Positions 8,090 through 15,596 of a DNA stretch of 20,862 nucleotides are shown piece by piece. The notes below the pieces were generated by a model, which made no database searches, was not told the DNA's origin, and saw nothing but the letters and a program-made list of their open reading frames with translations. The first letter of the stretch is position 1. Every line of letters starts with the position of its first letter. Made by a program: the position numbers and the translations under genes. Origin of the DNA: Calditrichia bacterium (GTDB taxonomy: Bacteria; Calditrichota; Calditrichia; RBG-13-44-9); NCBI GenBank assembly GCA_026991005.1, contig JALXCH010000246.1, forward strand, positions 1 through 20,862, in the 5' to 3' direction.

Positions 8090-8190
8090 GTACAATGTTC
8101 AGGAAAACAATTATTTTTTCATTCGGGTTATTCGTGGTTAAACATCAATTCGTTCCTGTGTTTGTAAAAATCAATTCAAAATTAATAATT

Positions 8191-8310
8191 CTTTCTGTCG
8201 TCCTTACAGGACTTAAAATGGTGGTCGGAATTCTCATTCCCATGGCTGAAGGCCATGGGCTAATATCTTACAGCCACTTCGTGGCCTCGTCTCCTGCCAG
8301 AGGATATTTT
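8191..8310. repeat. Cluster of four hairpins, REP/BIME-like
   Basis: Four small inverted repeats lie in 105 nt: GTCC/GGAC (8200-8203, 8209-8212), CCCATGGC/GCCATGGG with a 5-nt loop (8239-8259), GCCAC/GTGGC with loop TTC (8273-8285) and TCCT/AGGA (8292-8304). The central arm pair is perfect over 8 bp. A chain of loops like this suggests a REP-type mobile repeat moved by a Y1 (RAYT) transposase. No such transposase is in the window. Confidence 0.55.
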
Positions 8311-8409
8311 TCTAATTTAAAGATTCAATTTTGATTATTCGAAATATCCAGTCAAAAATATCATTTATAATTATCCCTATTATTTCCCTTATTCCCTTGA
8401 GAGACCCTA

Positions 8410-8467
8410 TATGCTTTTATGCTCTATGCTCTATGCTCTATGCTCTATGCTCTATGCTTTTATGCTT
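8410..8467 (+). repeat. Heptamer tandem repeat TATGCTC
   Basis: Five exact head-to-tail copies of TATGCTC occupy 8418-8452, flanked by variant units TATGCTTT at 8410-8417 and 8453-8460 and TATGCTT at 8461-8467. There are no spacers, so this is a microsatellite-like array and not CRISPR. It lies in non-coding DNA, so copy-number change would not alter a reading frame. Confidence 0.9.
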
Positions 8468-8590
8468 CTTCTGTGTTTTCCGTGTCCTCAGTGGTTAAAA
8501 AACTCTGCGGTTCCGGCGGTTGCAAAATTCTTAATGAAATCAGCTCTGTATCTTCTATAAAAAGTATTTAATATGGTGAGCACAAAAGCA

Positions 8591-8625
8591 ACAGGGGATG
8601 CCGACAGGCGACATCCCCTGTTTTT
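8591..8625. terminator. Terminator hairpin after the secreted lyase gene, possibly bidirectional
   Basis: Thirteen-position inverted repeat (8591-8603 with 8609-8621, five-nt loop). In minus-strand RNA the one imperfect position is a U-G pair; in plus-strand RNA it is an A-C mismatch. A run of T residues follows on the plus strand (8621-8625) and an interrupted T run (TTGCTTTT) on the minus strand. It lies 22 nt beyond the lyase stop codon, so it most likely ends that transcript and may also stop plus-strand readthrough. Confidence 0.75.
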
Positions 8626-8646
8626 ATCCACAGCGTGAGAATCCTG

Positions 8647-11049
8647 TTATTTTTCGATACGCAATCCGGTGGGCTTTGAAGGTGGTATGGTATCGTTGGA
8701 TTTGGTTACCCGGAAATTGGAACCTCCACTATGCAGAAAAAAGGCCGTTCCATCTTCGTCCACCTGTACCGAGGTTACCTGCGAACCATCCACATATACC
8801 CGATAGACCCCAGGATTTAGATTGCAGATTAAATGCCGGGTGTTCCCCGAAACAGAAATGGTGTATTGTGCTTGATTCTGAAAATCGCTGGTTTTGCTGA
8901 AAAGCACTACATTGTGGTCGATATAGGCCCCATAGTAATTATTCTGGTTATCGATGAGGGTAACCGGTTCCATGGAGTTTTCGCTGGCTGTGGCCGTCTG
9001 GAAAACGTGGAAGAAGATATCGTACTGCTGCTGGGTGGCTGGTCGCACTTCGATGCGCCATCTTCCCACAAAATAAGCCGATTCATCATTAATATTAGGA
9101 CATCCTCCACTGGGCAATTTCGCCCCATCACAATCATTATGGTTTAAAATATTCATAAATTCATGTCCGGGCCCACCAATTTTGTAAATATCCCGATTCG
9201 CTGGCAACAGCGATTTTACAAACAATCGGCCATTCGCTCCATTGAATGTATTGGTTATCTTTACAAGATCCGCATTTGGGTAAACCCATTCTCCGGAAAT
9301 ATTGGTGGGTTGTCCGTTCGCATTAATATCCGGTTCATACGACATGTGTAAAAGCCAGCGCTTAACAATTTGCGCATCCACAGTTTTGGTTCGATCGAAA
9401 ATGAAAATGTAATCACTTTCAAGATTGGAAGAGGGTCGCATATACACTAATTCCCGCGTAAAAAGGCTAATTTTAGTGGGATTTTCGTCAGGATAATTAT
9501 CTCTGACCAGCGTCGAATTATACGCACGTGTCAGATCGGCAAAAATATAATCAAATTCATCCTCTTCGAAGCGATGCTTTTGGATGCCCCCAATATCCCA
9601 GCGTGAGCCGGGAACCAGCGAATCCAGAACTTCCACCTCTCTAACTTCTCGCTGTCCCCCTTCATCCGAATGTGAGCTGGAATAATTTTGGCCTGGCACA
9701 TCAAAAATCAATGTATTTCTGCTGATGGTCGAATTTCCGTAATCATGATGAGCTCCGGAGCCCGAACCGAATGTTAAAAAACCTCTTTTGTAAATTGAAA
9801 AAGACCCCTGATCCTTTGCACTCCAATAACCACCGGAATATGCATAAGGCATCGCCTTGAACACAATCATACAATCATTAATATCCGTAAACCCGGTTCT
9901 CATTACAGCTTCTCCAATACCAGTAAAGATTATCGACTTTGGCAAATTCAGTTGCGATGGAGAAAGAGGGGATGTTCCTGGATATCCCCAAAGAAAATAA
10001 TAAAATACATATTTTTCCCATTTTTCCGATTGATACATATTTGTACCGACTCGATTATCCAGCAACCATTGCCCCAGACCTACCATATCCAGATCCACAT
10101 TTCGATACCAACTCTGCAACATAGTTAAATCAAACGTATATCTAGAAGCTCTACGATATGCTTTATCATGATGGTCGTGGTATAATATCCATTCTCTTCC
10201 ACCGGGTGAAGAGGCATCTTCAAACGCCCATGGAATGATATTGTAGAGAAGATATTGTGGAAAATATCGCCAAAAAGGACTTACAGGAAAATAATCCTGA
10301 TTCGTAGCGGTCCTCCAGGCATCTACTGGAAAAGCCAGATATTTTAAATAATATAAATTATATTCAAACCCGCTATTTGATCCGCCCTCATTGCCAGCAG
10401 ACATATTTTTCCCGGCAACTTTTCCATGGGCACCCATAATCTCATCGTAAAACAAATCATATACTTGTTGCGCCAGGCTATCATTAAAACCATCACCGTA
10501 AAAAGCCAGACCATGAATGACATACAAAGAACTCCCAATTCCCACCATATGTCCAAATATCGGCGCGAGTTTTGTGGTATTATTAACCATATTAGACATT
10601 TTGTTAACAAGTTCTTGTTTTTCGCTTTGAGAGAGGAGAGAAAACAACCAATCGTATCCGATGGGCAAACCAAATTTAGATTTGGTTAAATCAGGGTGCT
10701 CTCCTCTGATGAGATTATCAACCGGCAAAGATAATAATAAAGATTTTGCTCTTTGTCCAAAATCTGCGGCGCTATGGGAGGAAGAGAAACCAGGTAAATC
10801 ACCAACCTGATAAATGAAAGCAAAATTAATTACATGCAACCAGCTGCTTCCGTTAAATTCGTTATTTGCAATATCCAGGAACTCCTGGTACTCAGAAGAA
10901 TAATATGTCTGCAATTTAGAACGAATTTCTGGTAAATTATCAGAGGTCAGAAACAATCTCGGATGATCTGGTCTCACACTCTGTCCCAAAACCAGATTTA
11001 CGAAAATTACCATCATCAACGAGTAAACAAGAAAAACCTTTTTTATCAT
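8647..11049 (-). CDS. Secreted heparinase II/III-family polysaccharide lyase
   Basis: An 800-aa exported protein. A signal peptide covers about residues 1-22 (K3, K4, hydrophobic core, V-L-G before Gln). Residues 25-350 look like the alpha/alpha toroid of this fold, with G-N-E-G-G-S-N-S-G-F-E-Y near 219-230. The heparinase II/III beta domain follows, with D-Q-G-S-F-S-I-Y near 413-420 and G-A-H-H-D-Y-G-N-S-T-I-S-R-N-T-L at 432-447, the segment that carries a metal or catalytic His in the family. Members cleave uronic-acid glycans by beta-elimination; the true substrate is unknown. It ends with T-I-P-P-S-K-P-T-G-L-R-I, a phrase that usually opens a fibronectin-III module, then stops. AGGAG lies 7 nt before the ATG, and two TGCAAATA boxes lie upstream. 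It is a single gene with its own terminator, facing the exopolysaccharide locus across 1.1 kb. Loss of lyase activity cannot be excluded. Confidence 0.8.
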   Translation of the reverse strand: MIKKVFLVYSLMMVIFVNLVLGQSVRPDHPRLFLTSDNLPEIRSKLQTYYSSEYQEFLDIANNEFNGSSWLHVINFAFIYQVGDLPGFSSSHSAADFGQRAKSLLLSLPVDNLIRGEHPDLTKSKFGLPIGYDWLFSLLSQSEKQELVNKMSNMVNNTTKLAPIFGHMVGIGSSLYVIHGLAFYGDGFNDSLAQQVYDLFYDEIMGAHGKVAGKNMSAGNEGGSNSGFEYNLYYLKYLAFPVDAWRTATNQDYFPVSPFWRYFPQYLLYNIIPWAFEDASSPGGREWILYHDHHDKAYRRASRYTFDLTMLQSWYRNVDLDMVGLGQWLLDNRVGTNMYQSEKWEKYVFYYFLWGYPGTSPLSPSQLNLPKSIIFTGIGEAVMRTGFTDINDCMIVFKAMPYAYSGGYWSAKDQGSFSIYKRGFLTFGSGSGAHHDYGNSTISRNTLIFDVPGQNYSSSHSDEGGQREVREVEVLDSLVPGSRWDIGGIQKHRFEEDEFDYIFADLTRAYNSTLVRDNYPDENPTKISLFTRELVYMRPSSNLESDYIFIFDRTKTVDAQIVKRWLLHMSYEPDINANGQPTNISGEWVYPNADLVKITNTFNGANGRLFVKSLLPANRDIYKIGGPGHEFMNILNHNDCDGAKLPSGGCPNINDESAYFVGRWRIEVRPATQQQYDIFFHVFQTATASENSMEPVTLIDNQNNYYGAYIDHNVVLFSKTSDFQNQAQYTISVSGNTRHLICNLNPGVYRVYVDGSQVTSVQVDEDGTAFFLHSGGSNFRVTKSNDTIPPSKPTGLRIEK

Positions 11050-11080
11050 GTCTAACTCCTATACTTTTTGGGATAACCAT

Positions 11081-11099
11081 TGCAAATACCATGCAAATA
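11081..11099 (-). promoter_or_regulatory. Twin TGCAAATA boxes upstream of the secreted lyase
   Basis: TGCAAATA occurs at 11081-11088 and again at 11092-11099 on the plus strand, an 11-bp step (about one helical turn), 31-50 bp before the lyase ATG. The arrangement suits cooperative binding of a regulator on one DNA face. No promoter hexamers could be assigned with confidence. Confidence 0.35.
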
Positions 11100-11236
11100 T
11101 TTAAAACCAGGTTGTTTTAAATAAAGTAAGAATTTGCCTTTCGTTTAAAACAAAAGAGCGGGTAAAAAATGAAAAAAAATTTCACACTTATTATAACCAA
11201 TTTATGTATCTATTTTAACAAATATTATTTAGCAGA

Positions 11237-11280
11237 CATACTCCATTAATTATCCGTACGTTCTCCATACTCCATTAATT
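11237..11280 (+). repeat. 15-bp direct repeat
   Basis: CATACTCCATTAATT occurs at 11237-11251 and 11266-11280, 14 bp apart, within the AT-rich region upstream of the lyase. It could be a target-site duplication, a small insertion scar or a binding site. No inserted element lies between the copies. Confidence 0.7.
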
Positions 11281-12170
11281 TTAATTAAAACAGTCATCTA
11301 TTTTCCCCCAATTTGGCTGTTAAATTTTACAGCATTATAGATAACCACTTACTACTTACAACAAATTAAAGCCAATTTAATAATTTCATTGCTAATTAGA
11401 AGAAAAAGCAAGCATCCCATTTTCTGGATTTAAACTCCTATAATAAATTTCCGAATAGAAAAATCTAAAAAACGCTATAAACAAAGCGATTTGGGCGTGC
11501 TCATCACAATTTAAATCTATCTACAAATTAACTAACACAGAACTAATTAGCGAAAAAAGTACAGATAAAGAATATTTTTACAAGATAAATTTTTATTCGC
11601 ACGCATTTTATTAAAGTGCAATCAAATGAATACAAGACCAAAATAGTACGATTGGATGAGGCATTAAATGCTAAGTTCCGGGGGCTGGATTTTACTCATT
11701 ACTACATGATGGAAGCTTTTCTAAAGAGAACATTGTTCAGAGTTACAAAGATTTACACTATGTAGGACACTGCGTTCAGAAGTTGAAACACCGCTCAGCA
11801 CTATGTCCCAATTTTCACCGAAGGGAGAAGCACATCCTTACCATACCGTTTCATTTCTTTTCAGATGGTGGTATTGTTTAAAAAGCGCCTGGTTAGTTTA
11901 GGTTTAACCTGGCAACGGCAAGGGAGAAGTTGTGTCGGATTAAGTTGGCAGGATGTGAACACAAATCACAAAAATGTCGGGCACTGTCCCGGCAATATTC
12001 CAAACAGTTAAACATTTTTAGAAAACCACTGAAGCAAAAAACAACACGTTTATGGGTTTGCAGCGACCACAGAGCAATTGTCATTCAATGCTAAGCTAAT
12101 TGGATACATGAAATCACAATATTTACCCTCTATACTCCGCTTGTAAATAATAACTACCAATTACATTTTT

Positions 12171-13349
12171 TTAATTATCAAATTTACGCTGTAACAATTT
12201 TTGAGCTATTTCTATGGTTTTTCGAGCATTTTTCTCCCATGTAAAATAATTTTCCACAGTTTCTCTTGCATGTTTCCCCAACGTCTTTCTCAACTTTTCA
12301 TCCTTAATAAGAGTAAAAAGTTTCTGGGATAAATCTGTTTTATTATTCGGTTTAAACAGTATCCCATTATAACCATCCTTAATTAGATCTCTTATATTTT
12401 GCATATTCGGTGCAATAATTGCTTTTTCCATGGCCATATATTCTAAAATTTTCATGGGAGAAGAATAAAATGTAGCATGAGGTGAGATAGCAATATCGAG
12501 AGCTGCGATATATTCAGGCATTTTCTCATGGGGAATTCTGCCTGTAAAATATATGAAATTTTCTAAATTCTTATCTTTTACTATTTCCAAAAGGTCTGGT
12601 AAGATAGGTCCATCACCAATAAATAGCATTTTCACCTTTAGTTGAGGCAAGTTCATTTCCGTTAAAACATCAAGTAAGAATTCAATATTATGCCATTTAC
12701 GTAATATCCCGACAAATCCCAGGACAATCGCATCGGTCGCATCATATTTTTTACGCACTTCTTCTCCGGATAAATTCGGATCGAACCGCTTCAAGTTTGT
12801 ACCATTAGGAAGAACCGTAATTTTTCTTTCTTCAACCCCATAGTCCAATAAAATTTTTTTTAACACAGATGATACCACTATAACCGCATCAGCCGCTTTA
12901 AAAATATGCCTTTCTATGATTGAGGAAAGTTTAGGGAGATACAACTTTTCCCACAATTTTTTTTGAATAGCGTAAGGAGAATTGACTTCAAGTATCAGTG
13001 GAATTTTATACACTTTGCTTGCCCATATTGCAGCAAATGAATAATGGGCGTAGCGATCATAAATAAAGTCTGGTTTCATCTCTTTTATAGTCCGTCGAAT
13101 CATAAAAAAGCCAGGAATATTATAAAATATTTCGGCGATTTGATATAATATTTGGGGCATAATTTTTTTTACCCACTCCCACTTTTTAACATCTTTCGTC
13201 GGAGTATTTGTTTTTTCTCCAATTAAAGAAATAATACGAACAGTATGCCCCATATCTCGTAAACAATCAGAAATGGATTTAATATGGATTCCTTCTGCGC
13301 CATCTCCCAGTGTCCGGTGGTGGTAAAGAATTTTATATTTTTTTTCCAT
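12171..13349 (-). CDS. GT4-family glycosyltransferase
   Basis: A 392-aa soluble GT-B enzyme of the exopolysaccharide locus, predicted to add a sugar at the cytoplasmic membrane face. The N-terminal acceptor domain opens with I-L-Y-H-H-R-T-L-G-D-G-A-E-G. The donor domain shows G-F-V-G-I-L-R-K-W-H-N, F-I-G-D-G-P near 240-245, F-T-G-R-I-P-H, and an E-x7-E-type site in S-P-M-K-I-L-E-Y-M-A-M-E-K. The gene starts 6 nt after the preceding glycosyltransferase stops, so the two are translated from one message. It is the last gene of the visible cluster, and no terminator was seen in the 100 nt after it. Its AT-rich codon use (about 32% GC in the sample at 12901) differs from the lyase and kinase genes upstream and suggests recent acquisition. 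Confidence 0.88.
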   Translation of the reverse strand: MEKKYKILYHHRTLGDGAEGIHIKSISDCLRDMGHTVRIISLIGEKTNTPTKDVKKWEWVKKIMPQILYQIAEIFYNIPGFFMIRRTIKEMKPDFIYDRYAHYSFAAIWASKVYKIPLILEVNSPYAIQKKLWEKLYLPKLSSIIERHIFKAADAVIVVSSVLKKILLDYGVEERKITVLPNGTNLKRFDPNLSGEEVRKKYDATDAIVLGFVGILRKWHNIEFLLDVLTEMNLPQLKVKMLFIGDGPILPDLLEIVKDKNLENFIYFTGRIPHEKMPEYIAALDIAISPHATFYSSPMKILEYMAMEKAIIAPNMQNIRDLIKDGYNGILFKPNNKTDLSQKLFTLIKDEKLRKTLGKHARETVENYFTWEKNARKTIEIAQKLLQRKFDN

Positions 13350-13355
13350 TCGCTC

Positions 13356-14417
13356 TTAATCTCCGGTTATTAACTCAATCTCTTTACTCAGTGTATCGCT
13401 CACCTGTGGCCTGGGTATTTGCTTTTTTACACTTTCTTGATTTTCTATTACATATTTCATTTTTTCCACCATATCCGGGATATTTTTATTTTCATAAGTA
13501 ATCACTCCTGGAGGTCGTGTTCCATTTTCGGATGCTACGACCGGAACGCCCCAATATAAAGCCTCTAAAACAGAAGTAGAGACCCCATCTTTTACAGGGG
13601 TCCTTAAATAAAAAACAGATCGCTTTAAAATAGTCAAAAACATATCATGGTCTTGATCTCCAATATAATAAACGTGGTTTTCAACTCCTTTTTCTTTAGC
13701 TATTTTCATAAATGGATCTTCTTCCTTCTCTCCACTCATAATAATCAGGCGAACATCCGGATAAAACTTTTTCAATTCTTTTAACCCCTCCATCATATAT
13801 TCATTAAAAAACTCAGGTCTGTTATAAACGTAAGTAGCTATAACCGGATGGTGATTTTTAAATATTTGTTCAATATTTTCAGGTAATTTCTGCTCTTTAA
13901 ATTCCAGATATTGTACACTGAAAGCCGGAATTGTATAAATTTTTTCCGAAGAAACACCGTAAGACATAATATTATCTTTAACCGGTTGATTATTACAAAC
14001 AATTTTATGGGCTAAAGCAAATATTAATTTATAATAAGGTGTTAGATAAGGTGCCCGAAATTTAGGGAAATACAACTGAACCGGGCCGGCATGGAAGGTA
14101 AGAATTGGTTTGTTTCCCAAAATCCAGTTAATAAAAAGCCCCAGAAAGGTAATGACAAACCCTTTGGGAGAATCTCCATTTACATGGGCGTGAAACCGAT
14201 AACGTTTTAAAGAATACCACAACATTTTTGCTACCATGTCAATGCCATTATAGGTGTTAATATAGTTTGGATTTGGTATTTTGCGAGTGCGGCCTACATT
14301 CAATATTTTACAATCAATTCCCATTCGCTCCATCTCTCTTTTCAAATAATAAATGCGCATCGCCCATCCCGTTCTTGGGGGAGGATAACTTCCGATCTCC
14401 AGAATTTTCCGTTTCAT
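13356..14417 (-). CDS. GT4-like glycosyltransferase
   Basis: A 353-aa soluble GT-B protein. The N-terminus I-G-S-Y-P-P-P-R-T-G-W-A-M-R-I is a common opening of exopolysaccharide GT4 enzymes. The C-terminal part has R-T-P-V-K-D-G-V-S-T-S-V-L-E-A-L-Y-W-G-V-P-V-V-A, matching the donor-binding region with the conserved Glu. The classical E-x7-E first Glu is replaced (K-D-G-V-S), which is seen in divergent members. G-G-G-A-A-A-type Shine-Dalgarno (AGGGA) lies 7 nt before the ATG. It is followed after 6 nt by the second GT4 gene and is separated by 108 nt from the kinase upstream. AT-rich like its neighbour (about 33% GC in the sample at 13741). It probably builds the repeat unit exported by the flippase. 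The sugar is unknown. Confidence 0.82.
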   Translation of the reverse strand: MKRKILEIGSYPPPRTGWAMRIYYLKREMERMGIDCKILNVGRTRKIPNPNYINTYNGIDMVAKMLWYSLKRYRFHAHVNGDSPKGFVITFLGLFINWILGNKPILTFHAGPVQLYFPKFRAPYLTPYYKLIFALAHKIVCNNQPVKDNIMSYGVSSEKIYTIPAFSVQYLEFKEQKLPENIEQIFKNHHPVIATYVYNRPEFFNEYMMEGLKELKKFYPDVRLIIMSGEKEEDPFMKIAKEKGVENHVYYIGDQDHDMFLTILKRSVFYLRTPVKDGVSTSVLEALYWGVPVVASENGTRPPGVITYENKNIPDMVEKMKYVIENQESVKKQIPRPQVSDTLSKEIELITGD

Positions 14418-14525
14418 CGTCTTTCCCTGCTTAAATTTCCCAATTTTAATGGACCTATAATACTTATTTTCTCACGAGCAAACGTGATGGTAATTGAATT
14501 TTATCTTAAAAATTTTTAAACGCTG

Positions 14526-15596
14526 CTATATAAGAGCCTTCCCACTGGTTACAGTTTGGATTAGCCGAAAGTGTTTCATTACATACCAGCGATTCACGAC
14601 CCGCTGCGTAAAAGGATACTTACTAAAACGAGCTATTTTAATAATCTGGGTAAAACTGTGCCGTACCAGAAACATTCGGAATAACGCATGCTCGGTAATC
14701 TCCGTTGTTCCATATCCCTCCAGAAAAGACCGCTGCAATTTTTTTATTAGTCTTTTGTGAAAAGCTGGTTGGAAAGTAAGCATTTCCAGTTGATGGAAAA
14801 ATCGTGATACATCAAAATAAATCGATCCTTCCTGAATATCGTCAAAGTCCAATACGATTACCTGTTCTTGGTTTATTAAAATATTAGAAAGAGAGAAATC
14901 CTGGTGTAATAAACAAACGCGCAATTCGTCCTGCTCAATTCCTCGTGCCATTTTATGCAAAATACTTAATATTCGGTGGCGATCATCGTTATCGAAATAA
15001 AGTCTCTTGTAATCCACCAGTCGCCGTAAGCGCAGATCCACATCAGCAATCAGATCGCCCGGATTAAACCGCTGGTCTTTGATTTCCCCAATTTTTTGAA
15101 ATACCTGAAGCCACCTGCCAATATTGAATAAAACGGTGCGCATGTGGCGGCGTGTTCCCGGTGTGGATATGTATTTCAGGCGGGGTAGCATATCCACAAA
15201 CCGCTTCCCCGGAGTCTCTTCGGTTATGATGGTATAATCGGCCGGGGAAATATATAGAGGTTTTATGGTTCCCACTCCATCAATGTCTTTAAACTTCTGG
15301 TACCAGAAAAGAGTGGTGTTAAACTCCCGCACAATTTTCTCGCTGTAATCTTTTCTCTTCCCATAACGGAAAGGTTTGTAAATTTTCACATATACCTTTT
15401 TCTCGCCATCTGTTCCTCGCAATACACAGCGGATTACGTGAGAATACGGGCGTTCGTTTACCTGTAAAATTTCGTAGGTTTGAATGGTACCAATCCCCAA
15501 CCGTTCCTGAACTTCCTGGTTATTGATTTTTTCAAAAATCTTCTCCACTTTATCCATAATCAAAGCCTGAGTCCCGGTTGCTTTATTCGTATGCAT
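14526..15596 (-). CDS. APH-like small-molecule or glycan kinase
   Basis: A 356-aa cytoplasmic protein of the aminoglycoside-phosphotransferase/choline-kinase fold. Visible: V-Y-V-K-I-Y-K with a candidate ATP-binding Lys71, Glu91 in the next helix, I-I-T-E-E-T-P-G at the hinge, the catalytic loop L-H-Q-D-F-S-L-S-N-I-L (Asp233, Asn238) and the metal motif V-L-D-F-D-D (Asp250). All key residues are present, so it should be active. The substrate is not an antibiotic by context: it is inside an exopolysaccharide locus and overlaps the preceding heparinase-fold gene by 14 nt, pointing to a sugar, lipid-linked sugar or LPS-core-type acceptor. Start ATG at 15596-15594 has GAGGA 11 nt upstream; an internal ATG at codon 14 is an alternative. 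Specificity is unknown. Confidence 0.8.
   Translation of the reverse strand: MHTNKATGTQALIMDKVEKIFEKINNQEVQERLGIGTIQTYEILQVNERPYSHVIRCVLRGTDGEKKVYVKIYKPFRYGKRKDYSEKIVREFNTTLFWYQKFKDIDGVGTIKPLYISPADYTIITEETPGKRFVDMLPRLKYISTPGTRRHMRTVLFNIGRWLQVFQKIGEIKDQRFNPGDLIADVDLRLRRLVDYKRLYFDNDDRHRILSILHKMARGIEQDELRVCLLHQDFSLSNILINQEQVIVLDFDDIQEGSIYFDVSRFFHQLEMLTFQPAFHKRLIKKLQRSFLEGYGTTEITEHALFRMFLVRHSFTQIIKIARFSKYPFTQRVVNRWYVMKHFRLIQTVTSGKALI

Larger units (their letters stand above)
7946..8646. other. Gene-free intergenic region built of several short repeats
   Basis: About 700 nt between the plus-strand regulator and the minus-strand secreted lyase. No credible gene: a 79-codon frame at 8095-8334 runs straight through the hairpin cluster and lacks family features. 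It holds, left to right, three copies of AAATTCCAAA, a GTGGTTAAA phrase, a chain of four small hairpins, a TATGCTC tandem array, a second GTGGTTAAA phrase and the lyase terminator. Confidence 0.7.
11050..12170. other. AT-rich gene-free region with possible gene remnants
   Basis: No intact gene was found in about 1.1 kb. The first 550 nt is very AT rich (about 23% GC in the 60-base sample at 11521). From about 11590 to 12084 the composition rises and the plus strand shows three consecutive short open stretches in different frames (about 11587-11765, 11757-11880 and 11895-12084) without good starts, which looks like a decayed coding region. Some of it has Cys/His-rich character, but I do not recognise the family. 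An antisense frame at 11893-12084 is equally unremarkable. Confidence 0.55.

Noticed and set aside
8095..8334. 79-codon plus-strand frame
   Set aside because: It runs through the hairpin cluster, which explains the sequence better than a protein.
8410..8467. CRISPR array
   Set aside because: Repeats are 7 bp and contiguous without spacers, and no cas genes are present.
11893..12084. 63-codon minus-strand gene
   Set aside because: No recognisable domain and no ribosome-binding site; the plus strand is open over the same stretch, so neither strand is convincing.
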